Source of the DNA: an uncultured Paenibacillaceae bacterium
GTDB lineage: Bacteria; Bacillota; Bacilli; Paenibacillales; CALAME01
Assembly: GCA_937983035.1 (NCBI GenBank)
Contig: CALKAN010000161.1
Location: forward strand, 1 to 6,009
Direction of reading: 5' to 3'
Length of the DNA: 6,009 nucleotides
Below the pieces are notes generated by a model. The model saw only the letters and a program-made list of their open reading frames with translations, was not told where the DNA came from and did not search any database. Positions 1 to 5,484 of this stretch are shown here, one piece after another; position 1 is the first letter of the stretch; each line of letters begins with the position of its first letter. The position numbers and the translations under genes are program-made.

Positions 1-459
1 CGATTAATTGATCGGAAAAATTTAGCCAGGACGAGCTCGCAGCCGGGCAAAACCCAAATGTTGAACTACTATCGCATTGACGACAAGTTTTATTTTGTTG
101 ACCTGCCCGGTTACGGTTTTGCCAAAGTGTCAAAGAAAATGCGGCAGCAATGGGGTCAAATGATCGAGCAATATTTGCTTCACAGAGAAGAGCTGAAACT
201 GGTTGCTTTGCTCGTCGATTTAAGGCATGCGCCTACCGCAGACGATCAAATGATGGCGGAGTGGCTCAAGCATTATGAAATTCCATTTATCGTTGTAGCG
301 ACGAAAGCAGACAAAATTTCAAAATCGAAGCGGATAAAACATTTGAAGGAGGCCGCAAGCGCGTTGCAGCTCGGCGATGAACATGTGCTGATTCCTTTTT
401 CTTCTGTTGACGGCCAAGGAAAGGAAGAAGCATGGCAAGCGATTGAGAAATTTATTTAA
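1..459 (+). CDS. engB (ysxC): Ribosome biogenesis GTPase EngB/YsxC (5' end missing)
   Basis: This is a GTPase of the TrmE-Era-EngA-YihA-Septin class that in Bacillus acts in late assembly of the 50S ribosomal subunit in the cytoplasm. The frame is open from base 1, so the gene begins upstream; 152 codons are visible, against about 195 residues for the family. The missing part would hold the N-terminus and the P-loop (G1). Visible motifs in order: the RKNLART..PGKTQ switch I segment (about 13-57) with the G2 Thr at 52-54, G3 DLPGYG at 100-117, G4 TKAD at 301-312, and a G5-like SS at 400-405. The first ATG at 58 lies inside the switch I region and is not the start. In Bacillus subtilis this gene follows lonA and precedes the hem operon, which fits the neighbours here. 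No intrinsic terminator follows the TAA stop. Confidence 0.96.
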   Translation, partial: RLIDRKNLARTSSQPGKTQMLNYYRIDDKFYFVDLPGYGFAKVSKKMRQQWGQMIEQYLLHREELKLVALLVDLRHAPTADDQMMAEWLKHYEIPFIVVATKADKISKSKRIKHLKEAASALQLGDEHVLIPFSSVDGQGKEEAWQAIEKFI

Positions 460-519
460 TCCCGACCCTTGCGCAATCAGGGAGCTTTAGGTCATGCCAA
501 AAGAAATTAAAAAAAGTAT

Positions 520-549
520 TTGCTGCGGCCGTGCCGTTCATAATATAAT
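520..549 (+). promoter_or_regulatory. Putative sigma-A promoter for the 645-1232 gene
   Basis: A perfect -10 hexamer TATAAT lies at 544-549. TTGCTG at 520-525 can serve as a weak -35 (the TTG matches) with an 18-nt spacer. An A-rich run at about 501-516 just upstream resembles an UP element. Transcription would begin near 556, giving a leader of about 90 nt before the ATG at 645. The call rests on hexamer matching alone; readthrough from engB is also possible because no terminator separates the two genes. Confidence 0.5.
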
Positions 550-598
550 GAAAACAGGACGTTTAGGCGCTGCGAACAGGGCAGTGCCGTCAAAGAAA

Positions 599-620
599 TC
601 ATGTTTGCTGAAAAACATGA
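599..620 (+). other. 8-bp perfect hairpin upstream of the ribosome binding site
   Basis: TCATGTTT (599-606) and AAACATGA (613-620) are exact reverse complements around the 6-nt loop GCTGAA. The structure ends 13 nt before the GAGGGG Shine-Dalgarno (634-639) of the 645-1232 gene and is followed by no T-run, so it is not an intrinsic terminator. It would lie in the 5' leader of that mRNA. A role in mRNA stability or translation is possible but not shown. Confidence 0.4.
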
Positions 621-644
621 AATTTATTGAATTGAGGGGTATTT

Positions 645-1232
645 ATGGCAAGGCGGCTTGCGACAGAATATGTCAATATCTGCTTGAAATTGCCGAAAGA
701 ACATTCAAGTTTAGAACATTTGCTTAAGCAGCAAAGCGATGTCGTTTCATGCGTCAAAATTTTGTCTAATGGGAATCAAGAAGTAATTATGAATGACCTG
801 TCCAGCGGAGAATCGTTTGTACTGGAGCTGGAACAGGAAGACAAAGGCAGATGGATCTGCCGATCTCGATGCTGGCTGGACAATCCGAAATTGGCGGAAA
901 CCGTGCGCAAGCTGATTCGCAAGTTTGACGGAGATGCCGTATCAAGAAGGATTTATAACAATTTTACGATGGTCTATTATTACGCTGAAGGCAAAGTAGA
1001 GAAAATTATGGAAATCTCAGACCAACACTTAAAAATCATTTACGAAAACAGAAGAAAGCAGCTGCAGCAATTATTCGCCAGACAAGATGTCGAAAAGCAA
1101 ATTGAGCTCGTTTACCGCACGATTGACATGCTGCTTGACCGAAGGCTGCGCACGAAAAAAGCCGAGGATCGGCGGGACATTGACAAGCGCTTGAAACAAG
1201 CGGTGGATCAGCTTTTTTACTTGGAAGCATGA
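645..1232 (+). CDS. Conserved hypothetical protein, helical C-terminal half
   Basis: I cannot assign a function. The 195-residue protein starts at ATG 645, preceded at 5 nt by GAGGGG (634-639). Residues 1-75 are mixed, with predicted beta stretches (SCVKILSNGNQEVIMND, SFVLELE). A small cysteine pair C72-x3-C76 is seen in WICRSRCWL. Residues about 80-125 include the aromatic stretch FTMVYYYAEG. Residues about 133-192 are strongly charged and amphipathic, probably a coiled coil or helical hairpin. There is no signal peptide or membrane segment, so it is probably cytoplasmic. From memory, similar proteins sit between engB and speD in Paenibacillus genomes and are sometimes labelled 'non-ribosomal peptide synthetase module'. 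Nothing here (no carrier, adenylation or condensation motif) supports that label. A weak promoter lies upstream; no clear terminator follows. It is very likely a real gene, given its length, Shine-Dalgarno and coding-like composition. Confidence 0.85.
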   Translation: MARRLATEYVNICLKLPKEHSSLEHLLKQQSDVVSCVKILSNGNQEVIMNDLSSGESFVLELEQEDKGRWICRSRCWLDNPKLAETVRKLIRKFDGDAVSRRIYNNFTMVYYYAEGKVEKIMEISDQHLKIIYENRRKQLQQLFARQDVEKQIELVYRTIDMLLDRRLRTKKAEDRRDIDKRLKQAVDQLFYLEA

Positions 1233-1449
1233 CAGCCATGTTTTATTCATAAAGATGACGAAAAAAAGTATTGCTTTTTAACTGAATAGATGTTATTTTT
1301 ATTGTCGTTGACTAATGAATGAAAAATCAAAATAGGAACCAGGATTCACTCAGGAAATGAAATGAACAATCTTTTCCCTCGAGAAGTGAATGACGTAGGT
1401 CCTAGCGGATGAAATCCAAATTTTATTCCTAGGAAGGGGGAAACGAAAG
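1233..1449 (+). promoter_or_regulatory. Structured intergenic leader of speD
   Basis: This 217-nt stretch holds no long gene. Promoter candidates are weak: TTGACT at 1308-1313 with AATAGG at 1331-1336 (17-nt spacer), or TTGCTT at 1271-1276 with TATTTT at 1294-1299 (17-nt spacer). Two inverted repeats follow. ATTCACT (1344-1350) pairs with AGTGAAT (1385-1391), enclosing GGAAA (1353-1357) paired with TTTCC (1373-1377). TCCTAG (1400-1405) pairs with CTAGGA (1429-1434), which touches the speD Shine-Dalgarno GGAAGGGGG (1432-1440). The layout resembles a cis-acting RNA leader, but I recognise no known riboswitch class, and a T-box consensus is absent. Confidence 0.4.
1362..1412 (+). CDS. Possible 16-codon upstream ORF in the speD leader
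   Basis: ATG at 1362 opens a frame of 16 codons reading MNNLFPREVNDVGPSG and ending with TGA at 1410-1412, 37 nt before the speD start. AGGA at 1352-1355 gives a plausible Shine-Dalgarno at 6 nt. The last codons overlap TCCTAG (1400-1405), the arm that could pair next to the speD ribosome binding site, so a terminating ribosome there could change access to speD. An ORF of this size can arise by chance in such a leader; conservation is unknown. Confidence 0.22.
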   Translation: MNNLFPREVNDVGPSG

Positions 1450-1851
1450 ATGGAATACTCCACTTTCGGAAGACACGTTGCGTTAGATGTTTGGGGTGTG
1501 GATGAAAGGCTGCTCAACGATGCAGAAGAATTGCAAAATCATTTGATCGAGGCGGCAGAATCTTGCGGTGCAACAGTTTTATCAGTACAAAAGAAACAGT
1601 TTGAGCCCCAGGGCGCAACGGTTTTAGTTCTGCTCTCGGAAAGTCATATTTCGATTCATACTTATCCTGAGAAACGTTTTGCGGCAATTGATTGTTATAC
1701 TTGCGGTGAAACTGTTGATCCAGACCTGGCTGTCAATTATCTCGTTTCCGTACTGAAACCGAAGAAAGCACACGCAAAGAAATTGATCCGCGGCATGGGT
1801 GAAATCGACGTGGTCGATCCCGTATTGACCAGCGCGGAGTATGCTGAATAA
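1450..1851 (+). CDS. speD: S-adenosylmethionine decarboxylase proenzyme, prokaryotic class 1B
   Basis: The enzyme decarboxylates S-adenosylmethionine, supplying the aminopropyl donor for spermidine synthesis in the cytoplasm. The 133-residue chain matches the short bacterial (SpeH/SpeD 1B) family, about 125-135 residues. The hallmark ESHISIHTYPE is present: self-cleavage is expected between Glu64 and Ser65, with Ser65 becoming the pyruvoyl group. His70 (processing) and Cys85 in DCYTCG (catalysis) correspond to Ser63, His68 and Cys83 of the Thermotoga maritima enzyme. The early GRHVALDVWG segment and late RGMGEI are also typical. The start ATG has a strong Shine-Dalgarno, GGAAGGGGG at 1432-1440, 9 nt upstream. 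It is transcribed alone or with the upstream ORF and ends at a strong terminator. No spermidine synthase (speE) is in the window, so the partner enzyme must be encoded elsewhere. Confidence 0.97.
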   Translation: MEYSTFGRHVALDVWGVDERLLNDAEELQNHLIEAAESCGATVLSVQKKQFEPQGATVLVLLSESHISIHTYPEKRFAAIDCYTCGETVDPDLAVNYLVSVLKPKKAHAKKLIRGMGEIDVVDPVLTSAEYAE

Positions 1852-1858
1852 GATCACT

Positions 1859-1884
1859 AACCATGGGCTTCCCATGGTTTTTTT
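1859..1884 (+). terminator. Intrinsic terminator of speD
   Basis: AACCATGGG (1859-1867) and CCCATGGTT (1871-1879) form a perfect 9-bp stem with a CTT loop, followed by a run of seven T (1878-1884) partly inside the stem base. It starts 8 nt after the speD stop, a classical position. It separates speD transcription from the hem operon. Confidence 0.93.
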
Positions 1885-1924
1885 AATTTGATCGGATAAA
1901 AAGTTTCACTCGAGGGACGTAAAA

Positions 1925-1989
1925 AGATGAAAAGCTTCATCTGAGACTTGTCGTGACAGTGTCCTGTTTCAAACAGCCGCTGAAAAGCG
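1925..1989 (+). other. Cluster of small palindromes between speD and hemA
   Basis: Three short dyads occur close together. AGATGAA (1925-1931) pairs with TTCATCT (1936-1942) around AAGC. CTGTTTCAAACAG (1964-1976) is a 13-nt palindrome with a single central base. CGCT-GAAA-AGCG (1978-1989) is a 4-bp stem closing a GNRA-type tetraloop. No T-run follows, so they are not terminators on the + strand. They lie after the speD terminator and before the hemA promoters, so they may be operator DNA rather than RNA. No regulator can be named. Confidence 0.3.
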
Positions 1990-2042
1990 AAAAAAGATTA
2001 TAAATGGTTAAGTTTGGTCAATAATATATAAAGTTAGCGATT

Positions 2043-2057
2043 GTATAATTGTTATAA
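2043..2057 (+). promoter_or_regulatory. Putative PerR box upstream of hemA
   Basis: GTATAATTGTTATAA matches the Bacillus Per-box consensus TTATAATnATTATAA at 12 of the 14 defined positions (mismatches at 1 and 9). The same alignment to the Fur consensus gives 10 of 14. In B. subtilis the hemAXCDBL operon is a known member of the PerR regulon (peroxide-sensing metal-dependent repressor), so site and gene agree. The box overlaps the extended -10 promoter at 2050-2058, a position suited to repression. The region is AT-rich, which raises the chance of accidental matches. Confidence 0.6.
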
Positions 2058-2058
2058 T
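2050..2058 (+). promoter_or_regulatory. Candidate hemA promoter P1 (extended -10)
   Basis: TGTTATAAT gives a perfect TATAAT (2053-2058) preceded by the TGn extension. No good -35 is seen at 16-18 nt. It overlaps the PerR-like box, and a start near 2065 would give a leader of about 105 nt. Confidence 0.4.
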
Positions 2059-2094
2059 TTATTCAAATGTTTTCGACAAAAGCAACTTTGCGAG

Positions 2095-2105
2095 TGTGCT
2101 ATAAT
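2095..2105 (+). promoter_or_regulatory. Candidate hemA promoter P2 (extended -10)
   Basis: TGTGCTATAAT contains a perfect -10 TATAAT (2100-2105) with the TRTGn extension common in Gram-positive promoters. TCGACA at 2073-2078 matches the -35 consensus at 5 of 6 positions but lies 21 nt away, too far for a normal spacer, so the promoter would rely on its extended -10. Transcription would start near 2112, about 59 nt before the hemA ATG. It is the stronger of the two candidates by sequence. Confidence 0.6.
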
Positions 2106-2170
2106 AAGCCCATGATGTGCAAGGACATGCGGGGATCGAAACAAACAGACCATAAGGCAGGTGAAAGGCT

Positions 2171-3565
2171 ATGCATATTTTAGTTGCGGGATTGAACCAT
2201 CGCACGGCACCGGTTGAACTGAGGGAACAATTTTCGATTACGAATGAAGCATTGCAAGAGGCTTTGCTTGCGCTTAAACAAGTAAAAAGCGTTGAGGAAT
2301 GCGTCATCGTATCCACTTGCAATCGCTTGGAAATATACGCTGTAGTTGACCGGCTTCACCTATGTGGTCATTATATTAAAGATTTTCTTGAAAGTTGGTT
2401 CGGGAGCAAGCGGAGTGACTTTGTTCCTTTTTTATATATGCATGAGGACGACAAAGCGGCGGAGCATTTGTTTCGTGTCGCATGCGGACTCGATTCGATG
2501 ATTATCGGCGAGACGCAAATTTTGGGTCAAGTGCGCCATGCATTTTTGACGGCGCAGCAGCTGAAGACAACAGGAACGATGTTTAATATGTTGTTTAGGC
2601 AAGCGATCACGTTGGCGAAGCGGGCCCATGCTGAAACGACGATTAATGAAAATGCCGTATCGATCAGCTATGCGGCGGTAGAATTGTGCAAGCGGGCATT
2701 TAACGAATTGCAATATAAAACAGCGCTCATAGTTGGAGCGGGCAAAACGGGAGAACTGACGCTGAAGCACTTGTCATCCAGCGGCGTTCAGCGCGTCATT
2801 GTAGCGAACCGCACTGTGGAGAGAGCGAGGGAGTTATCTTCGCTGTGCGGGGGAGAATATTGCTCCATCGATGAAGCTCGCTCCATGCTGGCAAAGGCAG
2901 ATATCGTGATCAGTTCGACGAGCGCTCCCGGCATCGTGCTTACAAAGGAAATGGTCGAAGCAGCCATGCAGCAAAGAGAGAAGCGCAGTCCGCTGCTGAT
3001 GATCGACATTGCCGTTCCCAGAGATTTGGATCCGCGCATTGAACAAGTTGCTGATGTGCTTCTTTTCGATATTGATGATTTGGAAGGCATGATTGAAGGC
3101 AACATGGAACAGCGCCGGGAAGCCGCACTGCAAATTGAACGGATGATTGCAGAAGAATTGCAGCAATTCGCCAAATGGCAAAAGACGCAGGCCGTCGGGC
3201 CGGTCATACGCGCTCTGCAAGAGAAGTCGAATGCGATTCATGAAGAAGTGATGGTCTCCTTGTTTAATAAGCTGCCTGATTTAAGCGAGAGAGAACAGAA
3301 ACTGATTCGAAAACTTTCCAAGAGCATCGTGAATCAGATGCTGCATGATCCGATTGAGAATTTGAAACAACTTTCCGCAACAGACGACAGCGAGACCGCG
3401 CTGAAGATGTTCGCGCAGTTGTTTAATTTGGAGATTCAGATTCAGCCGGAAGCTGCTTCAAACAAAGTGGAAGCATTGTTTGGCAGCAGCCGGAAGAAGA
3501 AACTGCAGCAAGAAACGATGTCATCCGCCGTCATGCAGCCAAGGGGAATGACAGCACGCTCATAA
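2171..3565 (+). CDS. hemA: Glutamyl-tRNA reductase
   Basis: HemA uses NADPH to reduce the glutamate on glutamyl-tRNA(Glu) to glutamate-1-semialdehyde, the first and usually controlling step of C5-pathway tetrapyrrole synthesis. The 464-residue protein has the full three-domain layout. The catalytic domain starts MHILVAGLNHRTAPVELRE with the nucleophile Cys50 in STCNRLEIY, followed by the GETQILGQ motif. The NADPH-binding Rossmann domain carries GAGKTGE from residue 189 and VANRT. The helical dimerisation domain has LSKSIVNQMLHDP near residues 390-405. Its length is close to the 455 residues of B. subtilis HemA. AGGTGA (2159-2164) gives a good Shine-Dalgarno 6 nt before the ATG. It is first in the operon, behind two candidate promoters and a PerR-like box. 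The usual Bacillus neighbour hemX, whose product lowers HemA levels in B. subtilis, is absent after it. Confidence 0.98.
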   Translation: MHILVAGLNHRTAPVELREQFSITNEALQEALLALKQVKSVEECVIVSTCNRLEIYAVVDRLHLCGHYIKDFLESWFGSKRSDFVPFLYMHEDDKAAEHLFRVACGLDSMIIGETQILGQVRHAFLTAQQLKTTGTMFNMLFRQAITLAKRAHAETTINENAVSISYAAVELCKRAFNELQYKTALIVGAGKTGELTLKHLSSSGVQRVIVANRTVERARELSSLCGGEYCSIDEARSMLAKADIVISSTSAPGIVLTKEMVEAAMQQREKRSPLLMIDIAVPRDLDPRIEQVADVLLFDIDDLEGMIEGNMEQRREAALQIERMIAEELQQFAKWQKTQAVGPVIRALQEKSNAIHEEVMVSLFNKLPDLSEREQKLIRKLSKSIVNQMLHDPIENLKQLSATDDSETALKMFAQLFNLEIQIQPEAASNKVEALFGSSRKKKLQQETMSSAVMQPRGMTARS

Positions 3566-3591
3566 TGGATTGCATCAGCGCCCTGAGCCTT

Positions 3592-3644
3592 CTGTTTTAT
3601 CGGAAATGCGGCATGCATCTGGCATGGCTCGCCTGATAAAACAG
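3592..3644 (+). other. Long stem-loop in the hemA-hemC gap
   Basis: CTGTTTTATC (3592-3601) and GATAAAACAG (3635-3644) are perfect 10-nt complements, extended by a G-U and a G-C pair. Inside, GCGG (3608-3611) can pair with TCGC (3629-3632), and CATGC (3612-3616) with GCATG (3622-3626) around the loop ATCTG. In total about 21 base pairs occur in 53 nt. It begins 27 nt after the hemA stop and ends 65 nt before hemC. No T-run follows on either strand, so it is not a standard intrinsic terminator. It could be an mRNA-stabilising or processing hairpin, or a small intergenic repeat. The rest of the gap (3645-3709) shows only a poor promoter-like TGCTATATA at 3662-3670. Confidence 0.6.
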
Positions 3645-3709
3645 TGCGGAACGGGGTTTCTTGCTATATAAGAGACTTTATTCAATTTATTAGCGTTGGA
3701 GGATCGTCT

Positions 3710-4666
3710 ATGCGAACGATTGTAGTTGGGTCCAGACGCAGCGAACTTGCGCTGACTCAAACGAGGCATGTCATTGAAAAGTTGAAACGAGCGAGTGAGA
3801 AGACGGGCCGAACATATGAATTTAAAATCAAGGAAATTGTGACAAAAGGGGACCGGATTCTCGATGTGATGCTGTCAAAAGTCGGCGGCAAAGGTCTGTT
3901 TGTCAAAGAGATTGAACATGCGCTGCTTCAAGGCGAGATTGATCTGGCGGTGCACAGCATGAAGGACATGCCGGCGCAGCTTCCGCCGGGGCTTGTCATC
4001 GGAGCGGTGACGGAAAGGGAAGATGCAAGAGATTGTTTGATCAGCAATCACGGCGGAGGTCTTGATGCATTGCCCGAAGGAGCGGTGGTCGGGACAAGCA
4101 GTTTGCGCCGATCTTGCCAACTTCGACGATACCGTCCTGATTTGCAAGTGAAATTCGTGCGCGGAAATATCCAAACAAGATTGAAGAAGCTGCAGACAGA
4201 AGGATTCGATGCGATTATTTTGGCTGCAGCAGGACTGAATCGAATGGGATGGCAGCATAAGATCAGCGAAATCTTGGATCCTTCGATCTGTTTGCCCGCA
4301 ATCGGACAAGGCGCGCTTGGGATCGAGTGCCGCAGCGATGACGAGGAAATTGTTGCGTTGTTGTCGCATATTAATCATGCAGAGACTGAAGCAGCCATGT
4401 TGTCTGAGCGAACTTTTCTTGCTCGGATGGATGGCAGCTGCCAAGTGCCGATCGGCGGTTATGCGGTTTACGTCAACGGGAAAGACGGCGCCGATCATAG
4501 AACGCTGCAGCTGACAGCCTTGGTCGGTTCTCCGGATGGCAGCACAGTGTTGAAAGAAACATTGACCGGAACGGACCCTGCGCAATTAGGCGAACAGATG
4601 GCAGAGCGATTATTGAATCAAGGGGCGAAAGAAATTCTTGAGCAAGCGGGGAGAGATCAGTCTTGA
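3710..4666 (+). CDS. hemC: Porphobilinogen deaminase (hydroxymethylbilane synthase)
   Basis: HemC joins four porphobilinogen units into the linear tetrapyrrole hydroxymethylbilane, using a covalently bound dipyrromethane cofactor. The 318-residue protein starts MRTIVVGSRRSELALTQ, as family members do. The catalytic Asp is D86 in VHSMKDMP (E. coli D84). The cofactor-binding Arg region VGTSSLRRSCQL and the LPAIGQGALGIECR motif are intact. The cofactor attaches to Cys244 in MDGSCQVPIGGYA (E. coli Cys242). ATG 3710 is chosen over the in-frame ATG at 3644 because GGAGGA (3698-3703) lies 6 nt before it and the extra 22 residues have no family match; ATG 3644 also falls at the base of the stem-loop. 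The gene follows hemA after 144 nt and overlaps hemD by 4 nt. Confidence 0.97.
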   Translation: MRTIVVGSRRSELALTQTRHVIEKLKRASEKTGRTYEFKIKEIVTKGDRILDVMLSKVGGKGLFVKEIEHALLQGEIDLAVHSMKDMPAQLPPGLVIGAVTEREDARDCLISNHGGGLDALPEGAVVGTSSLRRSCQLRRYRPDLQVKFVRGNIQTRLKKLQTEGFDAIILAAAGLNRMGWQHKISEILDPSICLPAIGQGALGIECRSDDEEIVALLSHINHAETEAAMLSERTFLARMDGSCQVPIGGYAVYVNGKDGADHRTLQLTALVGSPDGSTVLKETLTGTDPAQLGEQMAERLLNQGAKEILEQAGRDQS

Positions 4667-5484
4667 CGGACGGAGCGGATTCCAAGCACAAGCCGCTGCT
4701 CGGACAGCGCATCTTAATTACGCGTCCGAAAAAACAAGCGGCTGCTTTTGCAGCACAAGTTGAACAATTAGGCGGCGTGCCGGTCGCATTTCCTGTCATT
4801 GAAATCGTCCCGGCAACAAGCAGGGAACAGCAAAAGAAGATTGAAGCAGCTTTAGCTGAACTTCCGGCTTGCGATTGGCTCGTCTTAACGAGCCCGAACG
4901 GCGCTGAACACATGATTCGGCTGCTCAACGATCATCATGTCGACTTCAGCATTTTTGACGACGTGAACATCGCTGCCGTCGGTCCCAAAACAGCTGCGCG
5001 CTTGGAGCAAAGCGGTTTGAGAGTACGCGACATCCCTCGCAAGTACGATGCGGAATCGCTGACGGAATGGCTGATCGAACGGTGCAAGCCCGGAGACAAA
5101 TTGCTGCTGGCGAGAGGGAATTTGGCAAGGCCTTATTTGCCGGAACAATTGGCGCGGCATCAGCTGCACGTGATTGATCTCGTTGTATATGAAACGATCA
5201 TGCCTGATGCGTCAGCATCGAAGCAATTGTTTGTGCAGCTGGGCCAAGGCCGCATCGATTGGGTCACGTTTACAAGTTCATCAACGGTTGACAATTTGAT
5301 GAAGCTGCTCGAACCTTATGCGAAAGACCCGGCAGCGCTTATTAATCGGTGCCGCATTGCCTGCATCGGCCCGGTGACGGCAAAGACGGCACGCAGCCGC
5401 GGTTTGCGCATCGATTGCATGCCGCAGACGTACACAACAGAAGCGATGCTGCAAGAAATGATCGATAGAAAGGAGCATGAATAG
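4663..5484 (+). CDS. hemD: Uroporphyrinogen-III synthase
   Basis: HemD cyclises hydroxymethylbilane with inversion of ring D to give uroporphyrinogen III, the branch point to heme and siroheme. The 273-residue protein shows the two-lobed layout of this poorly conserved family. LGQRILITRPKKQ lies near the N-terminus, LVLTSPNGAEH near residue 70, and AVGPKTAARLEQSGL near 105. WVTFTSSSTVDNL (around 203) and IACIGPVTAKTARSRGLR mark the return to the first lobe. The start is a TTG at 4663, inside the TTGA overlap with the hemC stop, preceded at 7 nt by GGGGAGAG (4648-4655); no in-frame ATG gives a better start. The overlap implies translational coupling to hemC. It is not fused to a uroporphyrinogen methyltransferase, as some Bacillales HemD proteins are. 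Confidence 0.95.
   Translation: MTDGADSKHKPLLGQRILITRPKKQAAAFAAQVEQLGGVPVAFPVIEIVPATSREQQKKIEAALAELPACDWLVLTSPNGAEHMIRLLNDHHVDFSIFDDVNIAAVGPKTAARLEQSGLRVRDIPRKYDAESLTEWLIERCKPGDKLLLARGNLARPYLPEQLARHQLHVIDLVVYETIMPDASASKQLFVQLGQGRIDWVTFTSSSTVDNLMKLLEPYAKDPAALINRCRIACIGPVTAKTARSRGLRIDCMPQTYTTEAMLQEMIDRKEHE

Noticed and set aside
460..493. Possible terminator after engB
   Set aside because: Only a 3-bp dyad (CCC/GGG-like) is found and no T-run follows.
494..727. 77-residue ORF overlapping the start of the 645-1232 gene
   Set aside because: It runs through the probable promoter and the hairpin, overlaps the better-supported gene by 83 nt in another frame, and shows no recognisable protein features.
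1263..1279. AAAAAG-tattg-CTTTTT as a terminator for the unnamed gene
   Set aside because: The stem is only 6 bp with one G-C pair, too weak to call an intrinsic terminator.
2059..2322. 87-codon minus-strand ORF across the hemA start
   Set aside because: It overlaps the hemA promoter region and coding sequence, and has no family resemblance.
3644..3709. Upstream in-frame ATG that would extend HemC by 22 residues
   Set aside because: It has no good Shine-Dalgarno, lies at the base of the stem-loop, and the extension does not look like HemC. ATG 3710 has GGAGGA at ideal spacing.
3566..3709. T-box or known riboswitch in the hemA-hemC gap (GCGGAACGGGG at about 3646-3656 looks faintly similar)
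   Set aside because: The T-box core sequence and a downstream terminator are absent; the similarity is superficial.
3875..4585. 236-codon open frame on the minus strand inside hemC
   Set aside because: It lies wholly within a clear hemC gene and its translation is an antisense shadow rich in Arg, Gln and Cys with no family resemblance.
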